Assembly: GCA_020161935.1 (NCBI GenBank)
Contig: JAIUNI010000001.1
Span: 1,178,001-1,242,000 of the forward strand
Source: Chloroflexota bacterium
Lineage (GTDB): Bacteria > Chloroflexota > Anaerolineae > Aggregatilineales > Phototrophicaceae
Direction: 5' to 3'
Length of the DNA stretch: 64,000 nucleotides
Shown here: positions 1-8,935 of the stretch, piece after piece
Position numbering within the stretch: position 1 is the stretch's first letter
Layout of the letters: each line of letters begins with the position of its first letter
Notes under the pieces: generated by a model
The model's input: the letters and a program-made list of their open reading frames with translations, nothing else
Database searches by the model: none
Told to the model about the DNA's origin: nothing
Translations under genes and position numbers: made by a program

Positions 1-1
1 G

Positions 2-1561
2 CAGCTCGCTAAAACCATTGGCAAGAACCCATTTGATGTCGCGTCAATCATCGTGAAGCATCTGCCAAAGGCCGATTTCACCAGTGAAGTTGAAGCCATT
101 AAACCGGGGTTCATCAACTTCCGCCTCAGCAGCGCGTGGCTGCAAACACAAGTCGAAAACATTATTACCGAAGGGGAGAATGTCTTCGCTTTAGACTTGG
201 GGAAAGGCAAACGCGCACAGGTGGAGTTCGTCAGCGCCAACCCCACCGGCCCGCTGCACGTTGGACGCAGCCGTGGCGCGATGGTCGGCGATACGATTGC
301 GCGGTTATTAGAAGCGGCGGGCTACACGGTCGAGCGCGAATACTATTTTAATAACGCCGGTGTCCAGATGGTCAACCTCGGCAACAGTATGCGTGTGCGC
401 TATTTAGAGGCGCTGGGTCTGCCCGTTCAAGTACCCGCCGAGGACGATAAAACCTTCTATCAAGGGGAGTATCTGAAAGACTTCGCTAAGGATTTAGCGG
501 CTGAACAAGGTGACTCGCTGAAAGACGCGGATTGGAAGCCCTTCAAGGAATACGCTGAAACACGTATGTTTGAGGTCATTAAGCAAACACTCAAACGTGT
601 GAATATCCAGCATGACGTGTTCTTTAACGAAAATAGTCTTTTTGAGTCCGAAGCCGTTTGGGAAACGTTAGCCGCCCTCGAAAAAGCCGGTCACATCTAC
701 GAAAGTGCGGCTCGCGAAAACGCCGATGAAGAAGAACTCGCGAAGAGTAAAAACCTACCACCCGCCAAGTGGTTCCGCAGTTCGACTTTTGGCGATAATG
801 AAGACCGCGTGGTGGTAAAGAATGACGGCATTCCGACCTATACACTGCCGGACATCGCCTATCACGTCAACAAAATTAAGCGCGGCTTTGATCTGCTGGT
901 CAACATCCTCGGTGCTGACCACGGGGCGCAGTATAAGGTCGTCCAATACGGTGTACAAGCACTCGGATATGATCCATCGGTCATTAATGTGGTCATCATT
1001 CAACTTGTCCGCATGATTCGTGATGGCGTAGAAATGAAAATGAGTACGCGGCGTGGCGACATTGAAACATTGGATGATCTGATCGACCAAACCAGCCCGG
1101 ATGTCGTGCGCTATATCCTGCTGGCGAGAAGCGCCGATTCGCACCTGAACTTTGACCTTGATTTGGCGGTCAAGCAGAGCAACGACAATCCGGTATATTA
1201 CATCCAGAACGCCTATGTACGGTGTGCGGGTATTTTCCGTGAAGCCGAATCACGCGGCCTCACCGACGAAGGGGCGGACATTTCGCTGCTGGGCGAGGCT
1301 GAACTGCGCTTCATCCGCAAGGCGCTGGAATTGGGCGACATTATCGAGCTTTCCGCGACGACTCTAGAACCGCACCGCATCGCGTTCTATGCCCACGAAT
1401 TGGCGAGTACCTTCCATCCTATTTATGATGAAGTCCGTGCGCTGCATGGGGATGTCGCGCCGGATCTTGCAAAAGCGCGGTTGCGTTTTTATCGGGCGGC
1501 ACAGTTTATCTTCAAACGTCTCCTCACGCTCATGGGTATGAGCGCACCGGAACGCATGTAA
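2..1561 (+). CDS. argS: Arginyl-tRNA synthetase, 5' end cut by window
   Basis: Charges tRNA-Arg with arginine in the cytoplasm (class I aminoacyl-tRNA synthetase). The frame is open from base 2 and reads QLAKTIGKNPFDVAS before the first internal GTG, matching the N-terminal region of ArgS, so the real start lies outside the window. The HIGH-type motif appears as HVGR in PTGPLHVGRSRGA near base 260. The KMSKS-type loop is KMSTRRGD near base 1035. The C-terminal anticodon-binding (DALR) domain ends in RLLTLMGMSAPERM, as usual for ArgS. dcd follows 47 bases downstream on the same strand. Family identification is secure; only the missing N-terminus is unseen. Confidence 0.96.
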   Translation, partial: QLAKTIGKNPFDVASIIVKHLPKADFTSEVEAIKPGFINFRLSSAWLQTQVENIITEGENVFALDLGKGKRAQVEFVSANPTGPLHVGRSRGAMVGDTIARLLEAAGYTVEREYYFNNAGVQMVNLGNSMRVRYLEALGLPVQVPAEDDKTFYQGEYLKDFAKDLAAEQGDSLKDADWKPFKEYAETRMFEVIKQTLKRVNIQHDVFFNENSLFESEAVWETLAALEKAGHIYESAARENADEEELAKSKNLPPAKWFRSSTFGDNEDRVVVKNDGIPTYTLPDIAYHVNKIKRGFDLLVNILGADHGAQYKVVQYGVQALGYDPSVINVVIIQLVRMIRDGVEMKMSTRRGDIETLDDLIDQTSPDVVRYILLARSADSHLNFDLDLAVKQSNDNPVYYIQNAYVRCAGIFREAESRGLTDEGADISLLGEAELRFIRKALELGDIIELSATTLEPHRIAFYAHELASTFHPIYDEVRALHGDVAPDLAKARLRFYRAAQFIFKRLLTLMGMSAPERM

Positions 1562-1608
1562 TATTAGCTGTATTTCAAACTTTTGTGACCCGTTGAAAGG
1601 ATACCAAC

Positions 1609-2163
1609 ATGGGGTTAAAACCCGATCATTGGATACGCAAAATGGCACTTGAACAGAGAATGATCGAGCCATTTGTTGAAAAGCAGGTTCGACAGGGGGT
1701 CATTAGCTATGGTGTATCCAGCTACGGCTACGATTTACGGGTCGCCGATGAGTTCAAAATCTTCACGAATGTTTATTCGGCGATTGTTGACCCCAAAAAC
1801 TTCTCACCGGAATCATTTGTCGATTTTAAGGGCGAGGTTTGCGTCATTCCGCCCAACTCATTCGCCCTCGCGCGTTCTACCGAGTACTTCCGTATTCCCC
1901 GCAAGGTGTTGACCGTTTGCGTCGGCAAAAGCACGTACGCCCGATGCGGCCTCATCGTGAACGTCACCCCTTTCGAGCCGGAATGGGAAGGCTACGTGAC
2001 GCTTGAAATCAGCAACACAACTCCGCTACCCGCGAAGGTCTATGCGAACGAGGGGTTAGCGCAAGTACTGTTCTTCGAAGCGGACGACGAATGCGAAACG
2101 TCATACGCCGATAAGAAGGGAAAGTATCAAGGTCAAATTGGCGTAACACCGCCCAAACTGTAA
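1609..2163 (+). CDS. dcd: dCTP deaminase
   Basis: Deaminates dCTP to dUTP, feeding dTTP synthesis; a trimeric enzyme of the dCTP deaminase/dUTPase fold. The 184 residues match the usual Dcd length. Diagnostic stretches are [11 protein letters not shown] near residue 37, [19 protein letters not shown] around residue 105-123 and [21 protein letters not shown], which contains the catalytic glutamate. The ATG follows an AAAGGA ribosome-binding site. It lies just downstream of argS, probably co-transcribed, and is followed by a strong terminator at 2182-2226. It could act as a bifunctional deaminase/dUTPase as in some lineages; the sequence alone does not settle this. Confidence 0.95.
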   Translation: MGLKPDHWIRKMALEQRMIEPFVEKQVRQGVISYGVSSYGYDLRVADEFKIFTNVYSAIVDPKNFSPESFVDFKGEVCVIPPNSFALARSTEYFRIPRKVLTVCVGKSTYARCGLIVNVTPFEPEWEGYVTLEISNTTPLPAKVYANEGLAQVLFFEADDECETSYADKKGKYQGQIGVTPPKL

Positions 2164-2181
2164 TCTAACTAACGACTTACC

Positions 2182-2226
2182 AGCCTCATACAACGATAAA
2201 CCAAGTACCTATCGACGTATGAGGCT
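2182..2226 (+). terminator. Rho-independent terminator after dcd
   Basis: A perfect 10-bp inverted repeat, AGCCTCATAC / GTATGAGGCT, with a 25-base loop, is followed by TTTAATTT. It lies between convergent dcd (+) and the VOC gene (-), so it may work on both strands, with the better T-tract on plus. Confidence 0.75.
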
Positions 2227-2961
2227 TTAATTTGCCATTAGCTTATTCAATGAGATCGTTTCGCTAGAGCTGGCTTTTAGCTGCACGTCGAGCAACTGCC
2301 CACGCACAGTCGTTGCAGTGTTGGCCTTGATGACAAACTCCACGCCATTGAGTGTGAATTGTGCTTGATTTGCACCCTGTTCCACCGAAAGCCCGGTCAT
2401 CATTTCGTAGTCCCGAACACCATCAGCCAATTCCGGTACGCCGATCTCCAGCCTTGCCACGCCCGTCACGCCATTCGGCTGTGCGGTTACACTTGGCTCA
2501 TCAGGCACCCGCAACACACGCGGAGTTTGATCCTGAATGAAAAACGGGGTCATGGTTCCGTCGTCAAGCGCCGCAGTCCGCCAGCGAATCTGCTGCCCAT
2601 CCGGTCGTGCGCGTCCATTCGGGCTGCTCAAGACAACGCCCAAACCGAGCCGCTGCATCGCTTCTACATCAGCTTCGAGGCCGTCTGAAAGCAGCGCATA
2701 ACCGCCTAAGCCCTCACCTTGCGTCAGCAGGAATAGGAAGCTGGTACGATCATTCAGGTCAATACCTTTTAATAATTCAGACGAGGTTGGAGCAAGCAGT
2801 TCAAGATAGCTGCCATCGGCAAATACGATCAGGGCATTATGCGTTTTACCATCAGCGTGTTTACCGCCAAAGAAGGCATTAAAGCCCTTTGCTCGATACT
2901 GAGCGATAGCCAAATCAAGATCATGGACGAGGATAATGGCGTGGTCAAATCGCAGACTCAT
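2227..2961 (-). CDS. VOC (glyoxalase-like) superfamily protein
   Basis: A 244-residue protein whose N-terminus (FDHAIILVHDLDLAIAQYRAKGF) is the typical start of a vicinal-oxygen-chelate fold. It is followed by FADGSYLELLAP, the conserved beta-strand pair carrying the second metal-site Glu. The overall pattern fits the Glyoxalase_3-like group with two VOC half-modules. Substrate unknown. It starts 2 bases after the tryptophan 2,3-dioxygenase stop and should be translated from the same mRNA. VOC proteins include ring-cleaving dioxygenases and lactone or isomerase enzymes, so a role near kynurenine metabolism is possible but unproven. Confidence 0.8.
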   Translation of the reverse strand: MSLRFDHAIILVHDLDLAIAQYRAKGFNAFFGGKHADGKTHNALIVFADGSYLELLAPTSSELLKGIDLNDRTSFLFLLTQGEGLGGYALLSDGLEADVEAMQRLGLGVVLSSPNGRARPDGQQIRWRTAALDDGTMTPFFIQDQTPRVLRVPDEPSVTAQPNGVTGVARLEIGVPELADGVRDYEMMTGLSVEQGANQAQFTLNGVEFVIKANTATTVRGQLLDVQLKASSSETISLNKLMAN

Positions 2962-2963
2962 AG

Positions 2964-3794
2964 TTATAACGAGGTCCTCACACGCCAGAGTTCAGGGAAA
3001 AGTTCGGTATCCAAAACCTGCGTCAAATAGCCCACGCCGGATGTACCACCCGTGCCGCGCTTGAAGCCAATAATACGCTTCACGGTCGTCATGTGACGGA
3101 AGCGCCATTGGCGGAAGCTGTCTTCCAAGTCGACCAGTTCTTCCGCAAGTTCGTAAAAGCTCCAACTGGATTCAGAGTTACGGTAGATTTCTAACCACGC
3201 CGCTTCAACCGACCCGTTATAGCGATAGGGCAGCGTCCAATCGCGTTTGAGGATGGCATCATCGAGCTTATAGCCATGCCGCGCTAACAAGAACAAGACT
3301 TCATCATAGAGCGATGGCTTTTCTAGTTCAGCCTGCAAGATCGCAGTGAGATTAGGGTAATGGCGATGTGGGCGAATCATCACATCGTTTTTATTGCCCA
3401 AAATGAACTCAATCAGCCGATATTGATACGATTGAAAGCCCGATGACTGCCGCAAGAACGGGCGAATACTGCTGTACTCGCTCGGTGTAAGCGTCGAAAG
3501 TACGTCCCACGCACTCACAAGCTGTTCCATGATGCGGGATACACGCGCCATCATCTTGAAAGCGGGCGAAAAATCGTCGGCCTTCAGGCGTTCACGGGCG
3601 GCATTCAGTTCATGCAGCATCAACTTAATCCACAACTCACTGGTTTGATGCTGAATAATAAACAGCATCTCATTGTGGTCGGTCGAAAGCGGGTTTTGAG
3701 CGTTTAAGATATGGTCAAGCGACAGGTAGTCGCCATAACTCATATCGTCCGCAAAATCGAGTTTCGCCCCTTCAGCGTTCACGTTAGCAGCCAT
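2964..3794 (-). CDS. kynA: Tryptophan 2,3-dioxygenase
   Basis: Haem-dependent enzyme oxidising L-tryptophan to N-formylkynurenine, the first step of the kynurenine pathway. The 276 residues fit bacterial TDO. Family signatures are [16 protein letters not shown] (substrate pocket), [19 protein letters not shown], and near the C-terminus [22 protein letters not shown], which holds the proximal haem histidine and the GTGG(T/S)SG loop. A GGAG ribosome-binding site overlaps the end of the upstream nucleotidyltransferase-like gene, 5 bases away. No kynurenine formamidase or kynureninase is seen nearby, so the rest of the pathway must be elsewhere or replaced. Confidence 0.95.
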   Translation of the reverse strand: MAANVNAEGAKLDFADDMSYGDYLSLDHILNAQNPLSTDHNEMLFIIQHQTSELWIKLMLHELNAARERLKADDFSPAFKMMARVSRIMEQLVSAWDVLSTLTPSEYSSIRPFLRQSSGFQSYQYRLIEFILGNKNDVMIRPHRHYPNLTAILQAELEKPSLYDEVLFLLARHGYKLDDAILKRDWTLPYRYNGSVEAAWLEIYRNSESSWSFYELAEELVDLEDSFRQWRFRHMTTVKRIIGFKRGTGGTSGVGYLTQVLDTELFPELWRVRTSL

Positions 3795-3799
3795 GATCG

Positions 3800-4726
3800 T
3801 TAATCTCCTGTGAGCGATAATACTTCTTGTTCAAGTCCGCAGTCTCGCAAGCGTTGGTGATACTTATTCAATATCGGATGCCCATGATCGTTAAAATGCC
3901 CCTTCACTTGCGTGTCATCAATTTGCGCGGATGAGTGAGGCGTTTTGAGATCCGTAGCAAAGCGGCGCAGCTTGCGTTGGTATTCCCATTGTTCTAACCA
4001 ATCGCCAACAACATTGCCACATACCATTTCCAATACACGCTTCACTTTACCACTTATATTCAGGCTATACTCCGGTTCGGTGAAAAATGGATCTATGGCG
4101 TTCGGCAGCTGCTGGTATACCCAATCATTTTCTTCACGGAAACGCCGATACAAATCCTGCCCATATAACGGCACCATCTGCGAAACTTCGTGGGCTAGGA
4201 AAATATCACGCCGGGATTGCAGAAGTGCGGTTTCAGCCAGCACATAATTCGGACAGATTTTCACCCCTCGAAAATGCCCTATTCGCACAACGGCGATTGC
4301 AAACGCGCGGGCTAACCAAACCCGTCCGGCGCTTGTCACAAGGATATAATCGAGGTCGTCGTCGCCGTCCGCAGCATTCCGAACGGCCAGCGCTCCCGTT
4401 AGCGCGACCATGCGGACAAATGGAAGTGCCGCGAGCCACCTGCCCCACTTGATTGCTTGGGGCCAAAGCTGTTGAGAAGCTGACTCGCGTGCATCCCGAA
4501 TAGGGACAAGTTCTGACCGTCCCGAATAGACAATATAGTTATCAATATGTTGGAGGTGCTGCTTTAACCAACTGGAGTTTTGAAGAGCGGATTGTATCGC
4601 TTCGAGGCTAACCGGATGCTCGGTGATCAGATAGTGATGAATTTCCGCGGTTGTCATCGGAAAATTGAAGACATCTGCGTAAAGGACCGTGCGGAGTATT
4701 GCGGCTTCGAGCGATTGCATCTGCAT
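3800..4726 (-). CDS. Nucleotidyltransferase-like protein
   Basis: About 308 residues, function unknown. The N-terminal 70 residues look like a small helical (winged-helix-like) domain. The middle segment has [32 protein letters not shown], where a glycine-containing strand followed by DDDLDYILV resembles the DxD metal site of the polymerase-beta nucleotidyltransferase fold. The C-terminal third is helical and basic. An ATG at 4726 with GAGG seven bases upstream is preferred over an upstream TTG. It is translationally close (5 bases) to kynA and lies downstream of a secreted PPC-domain gene. Transfer onto a small molecule, protein or RNA is equally possible. Confidence 0.65.
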   Translation of the reverse strand: MQMQSLEAAILRTVLYADVFNFPMTTAEIHHYLITEHPVSLEAIQSALQNSSWLKQHLQHIDNYIVYSGRSELVPIRDARESASQQLWPQAIKWGRWLAALPFVRMVALTGALAVRNAADGDDDLDYILVTSAGRVWLARAFAIAVVRIGHFRGVKICPNYVLAETALLQSRRDIFLAHEVSQMVPLYGQDLYRRFREENDWVYQQLPNAIDPFFTEPEYSLNISGKVKRVLEMVCGNVVGDWLEQWEYQRKLRRFATDLKTPHSSAQIDDTQVKGHFNDHGHPILNKYHQRLRDCGLEQEVLSLTGD

Positions 4727-4790
4727 GTTCAAGCCTCATGGTTTTCTATTCAATACGAGTCAAGCACGGTTATTAGATGTTGGGAACAGC

Positions 4791-6332
4791 TTAATTATCC
4801 CAGTTCCACACCCAAGTGTCTCTAAAACTACAGGAGGTACGGATCGGTTCGAAGTTGACGACTGCATTTCCAATAGCGCCCGCTGCCGCATCGATTGTCA
4901 TGCTGCCACCGTAAAACCCATCCACGTAATACAAAATTTGATCAGCACGAACGATAACCACTAAGGCGTGTTGTGTCCCTGTCAACGCGGGGTTTTCGGC
5001 AAAGATACCAGCATGGAATGTATCGCCCTGCCGCTGTGATACACCATATGCGCCGGTACGGTCGATAAAGGCTAAGGTGTAATTCGTATCATCTTGCGCC
5101 TGTAGGATTAACCCACACCCCGTTTGACCATCACTCACCGCTTCCCACGAAACAGTCGTGCCAAGTGCCATGTTGCCGTAAACCGCACCACGCGCCAGCG
5201 GCACCCGCTCCACACCGGGGCGAGATGACTCGACGAAACTTTCTGGCACCGTTAGCGATAACTGCCCCGTAGCCGAAATCAACGCTTGGCGTTGAATATC
5301 ACGGGTCACTACGGCAGGCTGACCGACGGTAATCCGCAAGGGAATGATGCGTTCACCTTCGGAAAGGGTTGGTACGCTCACCAGCAAATCATCGAAAGCA
5401 GCGGTGATCTGACTGCTGAGGGAGCTGCCGGTTTGAATAGAAAGGCCGATATTGCCAGCATCCAACAAAGCCGTATCGCTTAATCGCCCAAACAACACAT
5501 TGTTATAGAAGAAATCAAAGCCCGCTTCGCTTACCATCGCGCCCAGTGAAAAGCTGCCGGTGGAATTGGCAAGTGCCGGATGAACTGTCCAGTCGCGAAT
5601 GGTAATGTCGGTGCCGTTTTCGTGCCGGATAAATCGCCATTCCCCTCGCGAGCGCACATTCAGCAGATAATAATGCTCAGGGTCTTGCTGCCGCAGCGTC
5701 ATGCCAACCGTCCATCCGTCTGGCCCACTGCTCACATTCACTTTCACAGTCGCGTAGAAATCCACAAACTCATCCTGGTTTGGGTTCACGGCAACACCGC
5801 GCGTTTCAGCACCAATAATGGCAAGCACAAGCTGCCCGCTGTCAGCAGCCACAGTGAAAGCTGAATCAGTTGGCGCTTCGTTAACATCTTGCCAAACAAG
5901 ATCGCCGTTAAAATTATCATCCCATGCGGTTTGGCTAAATCCGTTGAGCATGGTTAAGGCATATTCACCGCTTGACCCGCCCACACCGCTCACCGTAACC
6001 GTATAGGTATCGGTACGCGGTATGGTGATGGCTTCAAGCAGCGCGTTCTGGCTTTCAGGATAATCATAATCATCGTTTTCAATAATCACATCGCCCCGGC
6101 TGTTGGTGATCGTGATTTGGGGGTCGAGATTACCGGAAACATTCCGCGCCGAGAACGAGAGAACCTCGCCTTCAACAGCGTTGAAAATCCACAACTCGGT
6201 ATTGGAGGCCGTGATTTGACCGGAAACAGGGGAGCCAACCAGCAGTTGGTTCGCATCTTGAGCGTGAAATTTGGAAAAGAGCAGTAGGCTGCCAAGCACT
6301 ACTACGCTAAAGACCGATTTTAAGTGTTCCAT
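4791..6332 (-). CDS. Secreted protein with PPC domain and concanavalin-like domains
   Basis: A 513-residue exported protein. Residues about 4-24 form a signal peptide (FSVVVLGSLLLFSKFHAQ) with a cleavage-like AQ-DA junction. Residues about 30-130 read as a bacterial pre-peptidase C-terminal (PPC) beta domain: GQITASNTELWIFNAVEGEV, DPQITITNSRGDVI, and TYTVTVSGVGGSSGEYALTM. The remainder has two repeats resembling LamG/DUF1080-type jelly-roll folds (VGMTLRQQDPEHYYLLNVRSRGEW; then ALVVIVRADQILYYVDGFYGG). No catalytic residues are recognised; binding or surface attachment is the best guess. Its start overlaps the next upstream gene by 13 bases, indicating an operon. Confidence 0.75.
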   Translation of the reverse strand: MEHLKSVFSVVVLGSLLLFSKFHAQDANQLLVGSPVSGQITASNTELWIFNAVEGEVLSFSARNVSGNLDPQITITNSRGDVIIENDDYDYPESQNALLEAITIPRTDTYTVTVSGVGGSSGEYALTMLNGFSQTAWDDNFNGDLVWQDVNEAPTDSAFTVAADSGQLVLAIIGAETRGVAVNPNQDEFVDFYATVKVNVSSGPDGWTVGMTLRQQDPEHYYLLNVRSRGEWRFIRHENGTDITIRDWTVHPALANSTGSFSLGAMVSEAGFDFFYNNVLFGRLSDTALLDAGNIGLSIQTGSSLSSQITAAFDDLLVSVPTLSEGERIIPLRITVGQPAVVTRDIQRQALISATGQLSLTVPESFVESSRPGVERVPLARGAVYGNMALGTTVSWEAVSDGQTGCGLILQAQDDTNYTLAFIDRTGAYGVSQRQGDTFHAGIFAENPALTGTQHALVVIVRADQILYYVDGFYGGSMTIDAAAGAIGNAVVNFEPIRTSCSFRDTWVWNWDN

Positions 6333-6988
6333 CGGACATATAACCCATTTAACCGCTTGATGAGTGCCTCGAAATCAGGCACAGTCAATTCAGCACCATC
6401 ATGCCACCGGTGCTCCTCCGCCACGCGCAGCCGGCGCTGCTCACCCGCTAACCGGAGTGAATCGGCTTTAGCGGTCTTGGCTTTTTTGTCCTCACCTTTG
6501 AGTTCTACAAACTCCTTGAGTTCCTTGAGACGCTCCATATTTTCGGGCGAGGCAAAAGCATAGGTCGCAATAAAGGTATCATCCTGTTGCAGAGCACAGG
6601 CAATGACGTACCAGCCTTTTGGCATCCGTCCACGACGCGGAATCTTGAAGCACCAGTAGTAGGTGTTGGCGGTCGCTTCAGCCAAAATAGCCGACTGAAC
6701 GGTCGTCTCATTCATCAACCGCGCCCCTTCAGAGTCGAGTTCAAGGAACCGCTTACTCGGCCACATACGCTTCAAAGTCGGTTCGGAAACGCGCGTCACA
6801 ATCGCCGCGACCGCAAACGCGATAATCGCCGCGAGCAGGTTTAATCCTTCGCTGGTGATGAGCGCGTTCGTAATAAAAAAGGTCAGCACGCCGACGAAGA
6901 TAAACAGTAAAACGGTCGCAAGCCGTAAGGCATTATGCTCACGATCAACTTGAAGGTGCAGTTTTTCGGTATCGGAAGTTACGTTCAT
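6320..6988 (-). CDS. Small membrane protein, two predicted TM helices
   Basis: 222 residues, not assigned to a named family. A short N-terminal cytoplasmic segment is followed by two adjacent hydrophobic helices (about residues 22-45 and 50-68: LATVLLFIFVGVLTFFI and LLAAIIAFAVAAIV). A soluble C-terminal domain of about 150 residues has a Lys/Glu-rich stretch (KELKEFVELKGEDKKAKTAKADS) that could form a coiled coil. The start codon shares ATGA with the stop of the methyltransferase upstream, so the two are translationally coupled. Confidence 0.7.
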   Translation of the reverse strand: MNVTSDTEKLHLQVDREHNALRLATVLLFIFVGVLTFFITNALITSEGLNLLAAIIAFAVAAIVTRVSEPTLKRMWPSKRFLELDSEGARLMNETTVQSAILAEATANTYYWCFKIPRRGRMPKGWYVIACALQQDDTFIATYAFASPENMERLKELKEFVELKGEDKKAKTAKADSLRLAGEQRRLRVAEEHRWHDGAELTVPDFEALIKRLNGLYVRWNT

Positions 6989-7830
6989 GCAGATTGTTTC
7001 TCGGCGACAAATACGACTCGATCAGAATGTGAAACAGCGGGATCGTATCCTTCCAACTTACTATTCAGGATGGTCTTAATTTGAAACCCATTCCGCTGCA
7101 AGAGCGAGGAGACTGCTTGAACCGGAAATGCTCGGAGCAGGAGTCGTGCCTCAGAACGCTGCCAGCCGCCGTTCGCTTGGCGAAAAATGATATAGCGAAG
7201 GGTTTGCAATTGGCGCTCGTAATCATACTCAGAGGTGTTAAAAACACTGAGCGCGTCAGCCGAGTCATAAAGAAGGTGTTCAGCGTTCACAGTCGCTTCA
7301 GCGAGACCTTGGAGCGTACGCATATCAAAAATGAACAGCTTGCCACTTTCTAAAATGCGCTGCGCCGTGACAAAAACGGATTCCAAATCACGCAGGCTGT
7401 TGAGTTCGTTCATCACGTTCAGCGCGAGTACCATATCGGATTGAAGGATCTGGTTACCCGTATCGCGTATATCAAGTTGCAACCATTTGATGCTGCCACC
7501 AGAGGCGGCTAACTTACGTTTTGCCACATCGAGCATATCCGGGCTGTTGTCCACGCCGGTAATGGTATATGGATATTGAGCGAGATATTCAATATCCCCG
7601 CCCGTGCCACATCCTAAGACGACGATACGCCGTCCTAACCAATCAATGCGTTGGGCATAATCAATGAGTTTAGGCGTAATCGTGCTGGCGAAATTTGCCA
7701 TCCCTACAGTGTCATAAATGGATGCGAGTACCCCGTAATCACCCGGCAAGATATTGTCCTTACTCACAAAATCACGATACGCACAAGGCAAGCGTAGCAC
7801 AAACAAACTTGATTTGCCAATCAAGGTCAT
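6985..7830 (-). CDS. SAM-dependent class I methyltransferase
   Basis: 281 residues with a Rossmann-type methyltransferase core. Motif I is RIVVLGCGTGGD near residue 70 and the acidic end of beta 2 is ITGVDNSPDMLDVAKRKL. WLQLDIRDTG and MVLALNVMNELNSL correspond to motifs II and III. The C-terminal half (YDYERQLQTLRYIIFRQANGGWQRSEARLLLRAF) resembles methyltransferases whose lid recognises a small molecule. Substrate unknown. It lies 41 bases downstream of the response regulator and overlaps the next gene by 4 bases, making it the second gene of a probable seven-gene run. Confidence 0.85.
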   Translation of the reverse strand: MTLIGKSSLFVLRLPCAYRDFVSKDNILPGDYGVLASIYDTVGMANFASTITPKLIDYAQRIDWLGRRIVVLGCGTGGDIEYLAQYPYTITGVDNSPDMLDVAKRKLAASGGSIKWLQLDIRDTGNQILQSDMVLALNVMNELNSLRDLESVFVTAQRILESGKLFIFDMRTLQGLAEATVNAEHLLYDSADALSVFNTSEYDYERQLQTLRYIIFRQANGGWQRSEARLLLRAFPVQAVSSLLQRNGFQIKTILNSKLEGYDPAVSHSDRVVFVAEKQSA

Positions 7831-7871
7831 TTGCGCTTCGCAAGCGTTAATTGTCGGTGAATAATGCTTGA

Positions 7872-8567
7872 CTACGCCGGCATCCGGTAGCCCTGCCCCG
7901 GAACGGTGACGATGTATGCCGGATGGCGAGGATTAAGTTCAATTTTTTGACGCAGCCGTGAAATATTGACACGTAGAACCGAGTAATCGCCCAAATATTT
8001 CTCGTTCCAAACACCGCTTAACAACTCATCATGGGTCACAATCTGACCTGCGTTTCGCATCAGCGTAACGAGCAGCCCATATTCAATCGGTGTGAGCCGC
8101 AGCGGTTGACCACGAATAAAAGCGTGACGGCGCGGAATATCGAGTTCAAGCTGGCGAACCGTGAGCTTCGTTTCCGGCTGGGGTGTCCAGTTAATGCGCC
8201 GCAGCAGCGCTTTGACACGGGCGACCAATTCATCCGGCGAAAAAGGTTTCGCGAGATAATCATCAGCACCCGCTTCCAGCGCGTTGACTTTATCGCGTTC
8301 TTTTGCGAAGCCGCTGAGAACGATCATCGGCAAGAAAGACCGTTCACGCACCTGCTTCAGAACATCCAAGCCATTAATGTCAGGCAAGTTGAGATCAAGC
8401 AGCACCAAATCCGGTGAAGTTGCTGCAATCTCGCTGAGTGCGGTTTCCCCCCTATCGACCGACACGGCATTGTATCCGGCTTCATTCAACAGGGTGCAAA
8501 CCACTTCAGCGGTATCTTCGTCATCTTCGACGATTAATATCTGGCGGTTATCTTGAACCATGACCAT
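7872..8567 (-). CDS. OmpR/PhoB-family response regulator
   Basis: A two-component transcription regulator of 231 residues. The receiver domain spans about residues 8-122, with acidic pocket E14/D15/D16, phospho-acceptor D58 in LVLLDLNLPD, switch Ser 85 and K107 in LAKPF. The C-terminal winged helix (about 135-230) has RLTPIEYGLLVTLMRNAGQIVTHDELL and VNISRLRQKIE, typical of the OmpR class. No sensor kinase is adjacent; the nearest, at 12.0-13.6 kb, is separated by other units. A ribosome-binding site AGGA lies 8 bases before the ATG. It heads the run of genes down to 2.2 kb and may regulate them. Inverted TGTAACAA repeats upstream are candidate self-binding sites. Confidence 0.92.
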   Translation of the reverse strand: MVMVQDNRQILIVEDDEDTAEVVCTLLNEAGYNAVSVDRGETALSEIAATSPDLVLLDLNLPDINGLDVLKQVRERSFLPMIVLSGFAKERDKVNALEAGADDYLAKPFSPDELVARVKALLRRINWTPQPETKLTVRQLELDIPRRHAFIRGQPLRLTPIEYGLLVTLMRNAGQIVTHDELLSGVWNEKYLGDYSVLRVNISRLRQKIELNPRHPAYIVTVPGQGYRMPA

Positions 8568-8618
8568 CGTATTTGTCCTGACTATGCTAATGGTTTTTAT
8601 ACCTAAAACAAACGGGAA

Positions 8619-8677
8619 TGTAACAATATGACTATAATCATAGCCGAAAACCTCTAGTAACGCAACAATTTGTTACA
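8619..8677. promoter_or_regulatory. Inverted TGTAACAA repeats upstream of the response regulator
   Basis: TGTAACAA at 8619-8626 and its exact complement TTGTTACA at 8670-8677 flank the promoter-proximal region. A further GTAAC at 8657-8661 forms an inverted pair with GTTAC at 8672-8676. They look like operator half-sites; the cognate protein is not known. Confidence 0.35.
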
Positions 8678-8714
8678 TACCGTATTCTAACCGGAGCGCC
8701 ACAAAAACAAACAA

Positions 8715-8740
8715 AAACGCACACAAAATTGTATGCGTTT
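8715..8740 (-). terminator. Rho-independent terminator after tRNA-Val
   Basis: On the minus strand AAACGCATACA pairs with TGTGTGCGTTT (one G-U pair) around a short loop, followed by TTTTGTTTG. It lies 8 bases beyond the tRNA 3' end. Confidence 0.75.
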
Positions 8741-8747
8741 CAATATT

Positions 8748-8820
8748 TGGGCCGTATAGGACTCGAACCTATAACCCCCTCGGTGTAAACGAGGTGCTCT
8801 GCCAATTGAGCTAACCGCCC
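8748..8820 (-). tRNA. tRNA-Val(UAC)
   Basis: A 73-nt cloverleaf. Acceptor GGGCGGT pairs with ACGGCCC, with A discriminator and no encoded CCA. The D-arm is GCTC...GAGC. The anticodon stem CCTCG/CGAGG carries loop TTTACAC, anticodon TAC. The T-arm is ATAGG TTCGAGT CCTAT. One G-G mismatch occurs at the fifth acceptor pair (G5-G68), which is unusual. It is flanked by its own promoter and terminator, so it is a single-gene unit. Confidence 0.95.
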
Positions 8821-8829
8821 CTACCAAAC

Positions 8830-8858
8830 ATTCTACATGAGGTGTTTCTGTTTTTCAA
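8830..8858 (-). promoter_or_regulatory. Sigma70-type promoter for tRNA-Val
   Basis: On the minus strand TTGAAA, a 17-base spacer, then TAGAAT. Transcription would begin about 3 bases before the tRNA 5' end. Confidence 0.65.
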
Positions 8859-8888
8859 TAGCAGCGTCAGAACCCGTTTCACCTGAAC

Positions 8889-8918
8889 AAAAAGGGCGTA
8901 CTTGTTCGCACGCCCTTT
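8889..8918 (-). terminator. Rho-independent terminator after the secreted hydrolase-like gene
   Basis: Minus-strand AAAGGGCGT and ACGCCCTTT form a 9-bp stem running directly into TTTTTG. It lies 18 bases past the stop codon at 8936 and insulates the tRNA-Val promoter. Confidence 0.8.
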
Positions 8919-8935
8919 CATCATTCAAAATCCTG

